From Carallia brachiata (taxonomy: Eukaryota; Streptophyta; Magnoliopsida; Malpighiales; Rhizophoraceae), in contig JADCRB010000016.1 in NCBI GenBank assembly GCA_021464245.1, positions 5,077,250-5,141,249 on the forward strand: a DNA stretch of 64,000 bases, given 5' to 3'. Under the pieces are notes generated by a model. The model did no database searches, was not told where the DNA came from, and saw only the letters and a program-made list of their open reading frames with translations. Positions 23,977 through 36,040 of this stretch are shown here, in pieces (the stretch's first letter is position 1; every line of letters starts with the position of its first letter). The translations under genes were made by a program, and so were the position numbers.

Positions 23977-26103
23977 TAATTGCTGAAACATGCGTGCAAC
24001 GTATATCAAAATGGCAAAATCCTTTACAACATGCTTTTGGTTTTAGTTGGAAGTGACGGCACGAAACGGTATAACCATGCGATGCTTCGTGGCCAACTTT
24101 AACCACAAAAAACATTCAGTGAACACTGAACACAAGCCACAAAAAAAAAAAAAAAAGGTCCAGAATCATTGTGTGCTGGTATTAGATAGTGACCTTGATT
24201 GTCTTCAATATCTGTTGGCCCCCAACAAAATCTCACGAGACCACACAAAAAAAAAAAAAATCCTGGACCAGCATTATGGTCCAATTAACATGTGTGCCTG
24301 TCGCACGGATACTTCGAGAATGTGTGTGCTCGGACACTGCGAGAATGTGAGGTAGTTGATGAACTTATTATTAGATGTAGTGAATAATGAAAGAGAAAAT
24401 GGTTGTAAGCGAAGATATTTACTATCTCGGATATAGAATATATGTTCTTTTATATTGACAAAATAAGAAGGGTGAATCGTGCTGTAATATAATAAAATTA
24501 CTTCATCATTATATATGAATCAGTGAAAATAGCCTTCTTGGCGAATTAAACATAAAATTGTATATATTTAACTATTCTCCAAAAACCCACAGCGGGCACA
24601 TGAGAGCCTTCTGTGCTTGAATTATCGACTAATAAAAATGTATTAAGAAGTGTATTTTAAGAGAGATTTACGAGCCATATTTTATCGATATTGTATACTG
24701 ATCCTACTAGGTTAGCTCGTCAGGCTCTAATGATTTATGAGAAATGCCTTGGGGCGCAGTTAAAATAGGCTAATATCGGTCCATAAGCAAAAATAAAGAA
24801 ACAAAAATTTTGTACTATTCTCAAAAAATGTATCGAAAAAACAAGAATTTAGTGCTGGCTCCGTGTATTGTTCAATGTTCCATTCTCATTATTGTCAATT
24901 TCCCTCTATGCGTGTAGGATAGATTACATTATTACTTGAACTTGATAGATTACAACCAAGATTTTTGCTTGGGTATTGGCGGGATTATAAGGTTAACTAA
25001 CTGTGCTACTCAAATCAGTAACAGGGGTGGTTCGAATTACTCACGAAGTTAACTCTTGAAAATGGGGTGGCACTGGCACCCTCAATTATTCAAATATATT
25101 TCAGAAAATGAAAAAAAAAAAAAGGGAGACGTGCATTGCCACAGGACAAAACAATTCTCTATTTTAAGGAGGCCGCGTTTTCTCTATGTAAAAGCCACAG
25201 CTCCCTAACCAAGTATTTAAAACAAAAAAAATTGATGATAACGTAATAAAAATGATGAAGTGACAAAAAAATGGAGCGATGGGGTGGCTGGGAGCGGGAG
25301 GTGCACGGTGCACCAGTGGCCAGGAGTGGAAAATAAGAGTCAGATCGAAAAGAAGACGTATGGCCAATACATTACACATTTTTTTTTGGCAATTAGATAC
25401 TTATTTTTTGTAATAAAAAAGTGAAAAAAATATATTTATTTTTATTGTGAGAAAAAAATATTTAATTTAAAAAATAATTAATTATAATGTATCGACTCTT
25501 TTTTTTCTAATTATATATCTTTTCTTGAAAAATGCACCATTAATGGGCAGGCAGCCGTGTTTACTCCGTGTGTAATCGCTTCTTCCACGTCATAAGATAA
25601 GGTGAGATGATCAGTGTATGCCATGTGGGGTGTGGGACTGATTGATTTTTGAGGGCGGAAACTTCAATTTTTATCCTTTCCGCCGCACCAAGACAATAAC
25701 AGAGTCATTGTCGTTTTGTTTCATCTTTATCCGTACAATGCGATTTTGTACGGTTACGTACCATCCATATCCAAAACAATTTCTTTTTTAGGATTGTCAG
25801 TCGACCAATGTTTAATGGAAAAAAATGCACATCTCTCGGTTAAAATAAAAATATATTTTAATTTAATAATATTTAATAATTTATTTATTTTTTAATTTTT
25901 TAATTTAACCATCAATTCATTCACTTTGAAATTCTCTACCATGCTTACATTTTTTATTCTTTTTTTTTTAATAATTGACTTTCACTTTAACTTGAGAATT
26001 TTAGTTTTCGAGATAGCTCGATGCACTAACTGGAAAATACTTACCGAGACACTGTCTAGTAGACAAATGTGAATACAATGTTGTTTGGCGCATGGGTGCG
26101 CTG

Positions 26104-26138
<35 letters not shown>

Positions 26139-29100
26139 GCGGAGGACTGGGGGAGCTGAACTGGTGGTGAGGTGGTGGAACTGACGGAGGAGACGGAGAC
26201 AATGAGGCTTGGGTGGATGTTAAATAGAGCTGTCTTTGCAGCAACTGTGACAATTTATGGGCGGCGTTGGTTTTTTCTTTTTTTAAATTATTTTGGTTTG
26301 TTTGGCTAATATGAAGGTTTCATTTTGGCGTCAACTTCTCCTCTAATTAGTAATTTGGTATCCTAATGTTATATGTGTAGAATAAAACTTATTAAAATAT
26401 AATACCTACATTAATGCATAATAGAAAAAAAAATTACATAACTTACTTTTATTAGAACACATGTGGTGATGTTGTGCTATGAGTCATGATTAAATTTTAA
26501 AAAAAAAAGTAGAGGTGGATTATATAGTTAGTCTTTCTTTTTTTAAAGAATTGTATTTAATGTGTATGCTTAAACCACCAAATCATGAGTTTACTTACTA
26601 TTTTCCTTAATTTTGAGCTCAACCCTTTAATGAGATATCAAATTTAACATTCTGAATTAAGATAATTTGTAACATTACAAGTATGAGAGTCGAATGGAAA
26701 TTCATCAATGTCACAAAGAGCTCAATGAAAAAAGATAGTTATATGGTTTTAACAATTTGTTAATATTAAATATTATATTACAACATAATAAATGTTTATA
26801 TAACATACTAAAATTAAAATTTTAAATATAATTATTATTTCACTTAAATGAAAGTTTTCTAATATTTCTAAAAATAAGCAAACAGAAATGGTAAGAGAAG
26901 GGCAAGTGAGGAAAAGGGAAGGAGGGCAGGTGAAGAAAATAACTGAGGTTAAAAATCCAGACTTCCTAGTTGAAACACACACATCTCTAATCACTTCAAT
27001 TAAATTAGGATCCTCAAAATCGATGATGTGGCTAAAAAATAATAACTCAATTTTCTCTTAATTTCACTCATACATGCATACATACATATATATATTGCGC
27101 CTGGTGTTTAACAATTTATTTTCACTTTATTTTATTTAAAAAAAAACATTTTAATATTGTGTATTATTTTTTTATGAATTTTTAAAGTTTTTCTAAGAAA
27201 ATATAATGATTTTTTAAGGGAAAATAGAAAGAGTTGAGAGAATTTTTTTTTTCTTTTCTTCTCTTCTAAGTAGACCTCAGCATAGTTCTTTTTTCGTTTT
27301 TAAGAAAAAAAAGATAAATTTGAGAGATTTTCTTGATTTTTTTCTTTTAAAAAGGAGAATTTGAGAATATTTTTTTATTATTTTCTTTTATTAGAAAAAT
27401 TTATAATTATAAAGATTTAATTAAAGTACTATATAAATCAATAAAATTTTTATTTGATTATAATTAAAATTGTATTAATTGATTTATAAAATCCTAATTC
27501 TATGATGACTTTAATGAATTTTTGATAATAATAAAATATTTTAATAGTTTTAATTTGTGAATTTATGAGAAATCATTAGTCATCACACATCACATAGTGA
27601 AAAGTTGAAATTTTCTCTTAATTTCAATTTTATATACTTACAAAATATAGATTTTAGTTTTATATACTTACAAAATATAGATGTGGACACACAAAATTAT
27701 TTGGAGTAATAATGTTTCAAAGTTCAGTTGAATAAATTGAAATTAAATAGTTGGTCGAATTTCAATTTTTAACTATAATTTTCACCCTATTTTATCAGAA
27801 AATATAAATATACATATAAATTTTTAACTTTAATGTTATATTAATAATTTAATAATTTTGTCGATTGTGGAAATGTCTTGGAATTGAATTCAGGAACAGC
27901 GTTGAATCTTTACTTCGTCAAGTCGCCGTGGCAGGTCAAAAAAGGGGGCGGACTCGGTTTACAAAAGGGCACACTTAAAACGACCTTTTCCTTGTTGGAT
28001 TCGTCAAATAATCTAATACTAGAAACATTAATAAACAATTGTGGGTTACTTTTCTGATCGTAAGTTGTAGATTTTTTTTTTTTATATTAATATTAGGATT
28101 CAGACTCTTTCTCACGTTTTCGTGCAAAATAAACTCTTTGTCACAAGTCACACGTTTTGAATCACGATCTTATTATAATGTCTTAAACATATAAAAATGC
28201 CCTAAAAAAAATGAAGAGATATTTATGAGTGAATTGTCATTCCAGTCCATCGCCTAAATGCTCTGAGCTTATAATATCTTGTCTTCTTATCTTTGAACGT
28301 TCATGTGCCGAAATACGTGTGCAACGTTTATATTGAAGAGAAAATGTTGGTGTGTTGAATTTTAAGATCTCGATTGGTATTTTGAATGAAATTAAAACTG
28401 ATAATTTTGAAATAAAATTAATAATTTTTAAAATAAAAATTAAAAGTTATTATTTTTTTATTATAAAACTTATAAGTCTTGTTTTTAAATTATCAATTTT
28501 ACTTTCATTTAAAATACTAATCGAGACAGCAAATTTTAGTACATACATTGGTGCTCTATATCAAAAGGGCACAATCCTTTGTAACATGATTTTGGTATTG
28601 GTCTGAAGTGACGGCTTCAAACGGTATGGCCATGCGATGCTCTGTGGCCAACTTTAGCCACAAAACACATTCAGTGACCATAAGCAAAAGAATGGTCCAG
28701 CATCGCTGTACTGGTGCTGGATAGTTTGCTTGATTGTCGTCAATATCTGTTGACCTCAGCAAGATCTCAAATGAATGTACAAAAACAATCCTGGACCAGC
28801 ATTATGGTCCAACATCATATGTGCCTGTGGCATAGATACTTCCAGAATATGTGTGTTCGTACACTGCAAGAATGTGAGGTATTTGATGAACTTATTATCA
28901 GATGTGGTGAATAATGAAAGAGAAAATGGTTGTAAGCGAAGATATTTACTATCTCTAAGATAGCATACATGTCCTTTTATATTGAAAAAATAAGAAGGGT
29001 GAGTCGTGCTTAATATATAGTAAAACTACTTCATCATTATTCATAGATAATATGTTTAATTCGTAAAAATAACTTATTCGCAAAAATAAACATAAAACTG

Positions 29101-29615
29101 TATATATCTAACTATTCTCCAAAAATCCAAAGCGGGCACATGAGAACCTTCTGTGCACAAGTTATTGACTGATAAAAAAGTATTAATAAGTGTATTTTAA
29201 GAGAGATTTACGGGCCATATTTTACCGATACTGTACACTAGTCCTTCTAGGTTGGCTCGTTAGGCTCTAATGATTTATAAGAAGTGCCTTGGTCACAATT
29301 AAAATAGGCTTATATGGGTCCATAAGTAAAAATATAGTAATTGTGAACATGATGAATGCTTAAAAGTAAGAAGAAAGATATGATATTTGTTCATAGAAAC
29401 AAAAATTTTTTAGTTTTCTGAAAATATTTATCGAAAAAATAAGAATTTAGTGCTTGGCTCCGGGTATTGTTCAATGTTCCATTCTCATTAATGTCAATTT
29501 CCCTATGTGTACGATAGATTACAATATTACTTGAACTTGATAGATTACATTACTTAATAGATTACAATCAAGATTCTTGCTTGGGTTTTATCGACATTAT
29601 AATGTTAACTACTAA

Positions 29616-29806
29616 GGACTCTATTATACACAGTTACTTTTTACTTTTTCTTTTACAGATATCAATTAAAAATTAACACATCAACACTTTTTAATAGTAT
29701 TTCTGTAATATTTTTAACATTTAACTTTTTGATAATTAATTAATATCTATCACGTAAGCAGTAATTATAAAAGAAAAGATAAAAGTGTCTGTTGCTAATA
29801 AAATCT
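29616..29806. mobile_element. Tourist-like MITE (unit 2 only)
   Basis: A 191-bp element with TAA on each side (29613-29615, 29807-29809). The ends are inverted: GGACTCTATTATACACAGTT and AGATTTTATTAGCAACAGAC. Unit 1 reads straight across the site near 24990. A 3-bp TAA/TTA duplication is typical of PIF/Harbinger MITEs. Confidence 0.7.
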
Positions 29807-31094
29807 TAAATACTGATTGTGCCACTCAAATCAGTAAGAGGGGTTCGAATTACTCACGAAGTAACTCTTAAAATAATTTGGGAATATTCTAATCACTAAT
29901 AACGAAAAAAGGAAAAGAGAACGAAGTGCAAGAAATGCTTGACCATATTGCTAGCTAGTAGACTTTCACAGACTTTGGAAAGTAATTAAGTGCACTGATG
30001 ATTATTGCTAGAAAATTGAATATAAAATAAAAAAATTGGTTTTACATTTTTACTGAAGGTGGCACCCTCAATAATTCAGATTTATTAGAGAAAACGAAGA
30101 AAAAAAAAATGAAAAAAGAGAACCGTGCATTCACTTGTTATTTGGAGTGCTGAGAAATGGGGAGAAAGAATTGGAGAAGAAAGAAAGCACAGACACCAAA
30201 AAAAAATTTCACTATTCAGAATAATAAAGGAAAAAAAATAAAAGAAAATAAAGTTAAAAAGGTGCGTACAGTCCAGAAAGTAACTTTCTCACCAAATTAG
30301 AGAGAAAGTGAGAGAAAATTAAACACGGATGGGGTTGTGATTACAAAAATATGAAATTGCCCCTATTGTAAACCAACTGTATATTAGTCACTAGATAGGC
30401 ATTTTGTTCGTACGGTCATCTGCGACTTAGTTTGATTTTTTTTTTCTTTTTAGCTTGTCTAGTTCTTACTCAGTTTTAATTCTTTTATTTTGAGTGTTGT
30501 AAACCCAAAATAAAAAAAAAAACTTTAATAAGTTTTATATAAGGATAATAATATCATTTCATATAAATAAATTATTTTCTATCTACTTTCTTTGAATTTT
30601 GGCTTGTTGGTACAATTTCTTATAACTATCAATATTTATATATAAATATTGGTTTAACTGACAAAAAGTGTACAAGTTCTTCTAATTATAATTATACTTT
30701 AATTTAGTTTGAGGGTATAATAGTTGTTTTTAATTAAAAAAAATTTTTTCTTCACTTTTTTCTTATATCTAAACAAATTATTCTTTTTTTAATATTTTTT
30801 TTCCTCATACTTCTCTTATTACTCTAAACAATATAAAAAAAATTAATTTTTTTTTCTTTTACTTTCTTTCTCAACATTTTTTTTTAAATTTTCTTTCCTC
30901 ATCTCTTTTACGTTACAAACAAACTGGTAGAATAAAGGACTAGTCTTCCGAACAAAACAATCCTCTATTAAGAGGCGGCGTGTTTCCCCGGTCAAAAAGA
31001 TACGTGGTGAAAATAACAAAGCGACAAACAGAAGTGATGGGTTGGCCGGCAGGTGCACTTATTAGTGGCCATGCAACTGTGGAAAATAATGATT

Positions 31095-31453
31095 GATCTA
31101 ATATATGAATTTAACATTAAATTTAATTAAAATAATAAATTTAATATTAATTTTAAAAAATATTAAATTTAACGTCAACTTTATATGTGATAACAAATTT
31201 AATATATTGTAAAATTTTTTAAATAAAATTTATCTGTTTCGATAATATGACACTAATTTATATGATTATTATATTATCAAAACAAATATATTTTTATAAA
31301 TTTATCATTAAAATTGATAAATTTTATTTATATGAAATTATTACGTATTAAATTTATTATCGTATGTAAAATTATTGTTAAATTTATTTTTTTTTAAATT
31401 AATATTAAATTTATTATTTTAAATAAAATTAGTGTTAAATTGATATATTAACC
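31095..31453. mobile_element. MITE with GGTTAATATA ends, copy 3 (unit 2 only)
   Basis: The left end TCTAATATATGAATTTAAC pairs with GGTTAATATATCAATTTAAC from the right end. The inner sequence AATAAATTTAATATTAATTT is shared with copies 1 and 2. Confidence 0.65.
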
Positions 31454-31697
31454 CAATTATTAACGATGGCAGCCGTTTGAACTCCGCGTGTAATCGCTTC
31501 TTCCACATCATGAGATAAGCTGACATGATCACCGTGTTGGATGTTGAGCTGATTGATTGGTTTTTGATGGTGGAAAGCATCTTCGATCTTTCCTCCTTTC
31601 CGCTGCGCCAAGACAATAACAGTGTCATTGTCGTTTTGTATTGTCATTATTCGTACAATGCGATTTTGTACGGTTGTGTACCATTCCTATCCAGATC

Positions 31698-32848
31698 AAC
31701 CTTGTTTGGATTTGAAATTAGAGTCGGAAAAAAAAAGAAAAAAGATAGAAAGAAATTAAAATAAAAGAAAAAAATTTTATTAATAATTATTTTGATAAAT
31801 TAAAATTAAACAAAAATTAAAAAAAATAAATTTGTTGTTGAGATATGATAAGAAAGTGGAGAAAGAGGAGTATTTGGATAAACTTTTTAGAGGGTGTATT
31901 TATATTTCTTTTTTAAAACATTAAAAGAAAATAAATTTGTTTGTAGAATCGAACAGCAGTTGATTGAAAAATAATTTTAGACTACTTTTTATTATTTTTT
32001 AGGCTACTTTTTGTTTCTTAATATTAATAATAATTTATATGAACTAAATTATCCTTAAAGAATATGTATGTAATTTTTTTTTACTTGCCACATGAATTAG
32101 GTATGTTAATCTATTTCATTAATATTTGTATAAATACAATATTTTCTTTTTTTAACTATTCTTAAATAAATTTTTTTTCACTTTAATTTTTTTAATTTTG
32201 ACACTTATAAAAAAATCTCAAACATTATATTTTTTTGCCATCTCGTAAAAATTAATATTTTTTTAAAAAGTTAAAATTAAGTAAAAAATTCTCAATATTA
32301 TTTATAAAATTTTATTATAAAACTATAAAATATAAAATAAAAATTTTAATATAATATATCTACATAAATTAGATGTTTAAATTAGATATTTCATTATTTA
32401 ATAACAATAAGTACAAAATTACTAATTATTCATTAGTTGTATCAGTAATCAGCAATAGAAAATGGGAATCAGCAATTACCAATCAGTTGCAGCAATCAAC
32501 AACAGAAACATCAAACAAGTAACTCAAACAGGCCCAAAGAAAAGTTATGTATGTCAAATGACCATTTTACCCCTCAATTTTTTCATTGAATTCATTCAAT
32601 ATTTTTCTACAAGGGCCTTTTGGTAATTTCCTAATTTAAACCAATTATGGAGTATTACCTTACTACCTTTCTCACCATTTTAGTAAGAAAGGAATTTGTG
32701 AGGTCTGAGGGATTTACTTCTCATCTCATTGGAATCTACTTCTTTCATTCATCAATCCAAACGCACAAATTGCTGTTGTTGAATCTAATTGGTTTCCATT
32801 CAATTCTTTTTATTGTAAATCCCAATATCCAAACAAAATGTTGATTTG
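31698..32848. mobile_element. Possible insertion in unit 2 with ATCAAC...TTGTTTGGAT ends
   Basis: The left sequence ATCAACCTTGTTTGGATTTG and the inverted right sequence ATCAACATTTTGTTTGGATA bound an AT-rich stretch with no partner in unit 1. It contains no coding sequence. The target duplication is not clear, and it may be more than one insertion. Confidence 0.4.
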
Positions 32849-33153
32849 GGAAAGACATACGGTCGTTTAAGAAGTATTAAAATAATAATATAATTTAACT
32901 TAATGATTTTAACAGTATTTATTTGTTTTATTTTTTTTGAATAACGATCAATGATCATTTCACTTTGAAACTCTTTGTAGTGCTCTCAATTTTTCTTTTT
33001 TGGAAATAATTTTTTTCTTTTTTTTTATTAATTGACTCTCGTAAATTTAAACTCGAGATTTTAGTCTTGAAAATAATTCCAATATCAGCAAGCTAGAGAT
33101 CATTGGTTGGAAAATACTTTCTGGAGACACTGTCTAATAAACACATGTGAGAA

Positions 33154-33650
33154 GAAAAAAAGTGGTAAGAAAAAAAGTGAATTAAAAAATTATTAATAAT
33201 TTTTTAAATAGGTTAGAATTAGATGAGAAAATTTTTTTTAAAAATAACTTTTTGTTCTCCAACAAGTACAGGGACAATCAGATGGGATTGCACATGCAAG
33301 AGCTAAGATAGCGGAATCACCGTTAAGAGAAAAGATATTGACGTAGAGAACCTAAATTCTTATTCTCTTATTGACCAAAATATATGGAGTTTGAAAGAAT
33401 ATATAGTTGTACTTAATAATGACATAATTTCATTTGATAATGTTTAATAATTTTTTTACTTTATTATTATTTTAAATTACTCTGAAACTCTTTATATAAA
33501 GTTTAAACTTTTTTTATATAAAATTTCATGTTTGTCTTGAACAAAAAACGATAAGCACCATGCCTCGGGTTGGTTACGAAGCCAACTGGGATTCGAAGGG
33601 TTCACAGGCCTAATCATTAGAGTTGTGATTAACTGATATCTAACGTGACT
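33154..33650. other. AT-rich intergenic DNA
   Basis: No gene or recognisable element is seen between the tandem units and the next transposon. Confidence 0.5.
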
Positions 33651-34815
33651 TAGAGGTAGCAAATGAGCGGATTGAATCAGTTTCAATTGGTTTACTCGAG
33701 TTTTGAGTTTATCGAATTTTGAGTCATTTGAGTTTTGATTTTAAATTTCAGTTATTCAGTTGCACATTTCGGATCTCGTTGACTTCAATTTTTGGGTTTT
33801 GAATCGATTGGATGAATTTAGGTTAATCTATTGTGATATTTTTATTTGATACAAAAATTAGGTTTTCATTTTTTTCATAATTTCTATTGCATATTACTAA
33901 AAAATTTTAATCCAATTGTGAAAATCAGAATTTTAATTAATTTAAAAATTTTAGATGATCTATTTATTTGATTATTTTATTTATATTTCATTCATTTTAT
34001 TACTTAAAATATTTATATAAAACAAAAAATATTTCATTTTATTTATTTGATAATTTTTTTAATATTAAAAACAAAACTCAATCACTAAATTAATCTATAG
34101 AAGTTTGAATTGTATTCTACCCTTATAAAATTAACAGTTATAACTTTGCTATTGTGCAATTTATGATGTTATTTGTACAAAATAAAAGATTTTATAGTTA
34201 TTTGATTTCTTTGTTAAGAAACTTTTCCTGCTAATTTTTTAGGTTTCTCTAAAATGAAAAAAATTTAAAATGACTAAATGTTTTTTTGTCAATTTAATAA
34301 TGCATTTAAATTATAACTTTCTAATATTTTTTTATGTATTTTTTTTTATTTGAGTCAAGTTTTCATTAAAGTTGACCAAATGACTAACTATAAGATATAT
34401 TAAATTTTAATTATTTATACAAATTTAAATTAAGTAATTGATATTTGATATGTTTGAACAGACAACTAATGTGATTACGTAATAATTTGAATATTTACAA
34501 ATAATTAAAAATATAATTATTATTTACAATAAAAAATCAAATAAGTAAATTAATAGATTCAATTATGATATATTCAGATTTTTACAGGTTTCGTCTTACG
34601 GGTTCAAATTATTCAGCTTTCAATCTTTTGAATTTTGGATTGTTTTGATCTTGCGGGTTCAAATTATTCAGCTTTCAAGTCTTTCGAATTTTGGATTGTT
34701 TGGTTCAATTTCTCGGATCACAGTCACTAACTTTTTCAGTCAATAAGATAAGTCGAGCCATGTTTCGGACAGATTGAGTCGGATGATTTGAATTGAATTG
34801 TTTTTACCACCTCTA
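33651..34815. mobile_element. Nonautonomous element with TAGAGGT ends
   Basis: The left end TAGAGGTAGCAAATGAGCGG pairs with TAGAGGTGGTAAAAACAATT from the right. Subterminal DNA carries many degenerate TTTCGAGTTTTGA and TTCAATTGGTTTA-like words, as in the element at 8318-9216. It has no open frame. Flanking 8-mers do not match. Confidence 0.6.
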
Positions 34816-35650
34816 ATTACAATCAAACGGTGCCTCCTAATCATTTGTATAATTTTTTGGGTGTTTATTGGATTATTTTGGTTCCTCTCTAAGTATCCTC
34901 CTAGAATAACTTTCACGGTAATGCATTTAAGAAATATTTCTCGATACTGGGAACTTATATCATGATTGTAGCTTCATTTTCTGAAGCAAAAATTTATTCA
35001 TCACTGCAGCAATGGCCGGTGCTATTTTACAAGCGTAAGGACTAAGTTTTCACGGAATATTCGTTGAATATATTCACCGTCGCCTCTGAGAATAATGAAT
35101 GCACAACGACAATAACTGGTTTCTTCAACTCGTTAGGGATCAACCGATCAAGAATAAGATCATATACTCGTTCTTGAAAATTAAGATGCGAATAAATCAA
35201 TGCAAATGTTTAAAAAAGCAGGACTCATATATAAAAGAAACCAACCGAATCACTGCCAACAAAAAATACAAGGAAAGATTTTAAAGCAAATTCATTACCA
35301 CCCAAAAATTGATTCAGAAAACATTATAGATGAATACACAGTTATTAATTTTGAAGATGAGAAATATACTTATGTTCAACATAGCTAGATGAGTATGTGC
35401 AGGAAGAATGAGGTGCTCTTCTGGTTTACTCGTTATACTGTGCTTATGTTTATTTCGAAGATGCTAACAAACTACGAAAATATATCTTGTAGGGCCATAT
35501 ATCTTGTAGGGAATTTTACAATCTTGGGCTTCAATAATAATTGATGCGCCGCTAATCATGATTCATAATCTATAATCAATTGTCATTTGAGGACAGATAA
35601 CAAGGATATACGCCACAACCAAGGATTTTAATTTGTGGTAAAAAAAAAAA
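34816..35650. other. Intergenic DNA with no recognised gene
   Basis: Short open stretches near 35100-35390 do not resemble any family I know. A direct repeat of ATATCTTGTAGGG lies near 35485-35515. Confidence 0.45.
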
Positions 35651-36040
35651 AAAGCAATTAACTTCCATTGTGTATTAGGATTTCATTAATCAGGGTAAAA
35701 TAGGTTCGGCATTTTTCCAACAATGCAACGTAAAAAAAGGTACAAGAGTTGAAATCCTGTAATTACCGATTAATGCTTTGCCTCTGTGACTAAACCCAAA
35801 ACTCACTCCAGGAACAGGAATTTGTCTTGCTGCCTCACGGTAATGACACGAAGTTACAGCAGCAAGCCATCCAACTTGGAGAATGGTAGAGGGTACATCA
35901 AGCTATTTGGATCCGGCATTTTCTGGTCCACATCTGCCTGACAAGCAATTGTTGCTCCTATGACAACGCTTTGCTTTCACAGACGAATCGGACGTCAGAT
36001 GGATCTCTTTATGTCGAACGGACCAAACCTAGCGGATCAA

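Larger units (their letters stand above)
18648..26079. repeat. Tandem segmental duplication, unit 1 (about 7.4 kb)
   Basis: It begins with CBSX5 5'-UTR/promoter sequence at GTTGTTTGGCGC and ends before the same words at 26080. Matching blocks with unit 2 occur in the same order throughout: 18730-18840/26150-26260, 19740-19800/26550-26620, 20340-20450/26970-27060, 21010-21110/27590-27710, 21780-21950/27860-28020, 22320-22495/28130-28295, 23980-24540/28320-29060, 24560-24780/29110-29330, 25160-25345/30960-31090, 25540-25785/31465-31695, 25915-26070/32945-33145. No conserved reading frame is seen, so it is noncoding apart from the gene's 5' edge. Confidence 0.85.
26080..33153. repeat. Tandem segmental duplication, unit 2 (about 7.1 kb)
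   Basis: Direct repeat of unit 1, starting at GTTGTTTGGCGC and ending after ACACTGTCTAATAAACACATGTG, which corresponds to 26050-26070 in unit 1. It carries a copy of the CBSX5 promoter/5'-UTR edge (26080-26280) but no CBSX5 coding sequence. Insertions found only here: 29616-29806, 31095-31453 and about 31698-32848. It lacks the unit 1 insertions at 19329-19693 and 22510-23976. Confidence 0.85.

Noticed and set aside
24047..24355. 102-residue open frame in unit 1
   Set aside because: The unit 2 counterpart (28600-28900) does not keep the frame, and poly(A) runs differ in length.
28352..28606. 84-residue open frame in unit 2
   Set aside because: Ile/Lys/Phe-rich AT sequence, not conserved in unit 1.
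35099..35388. Possible small gene
   Set aside because: Short overlapping AT-rich frames with no recognisable family or splice structure.
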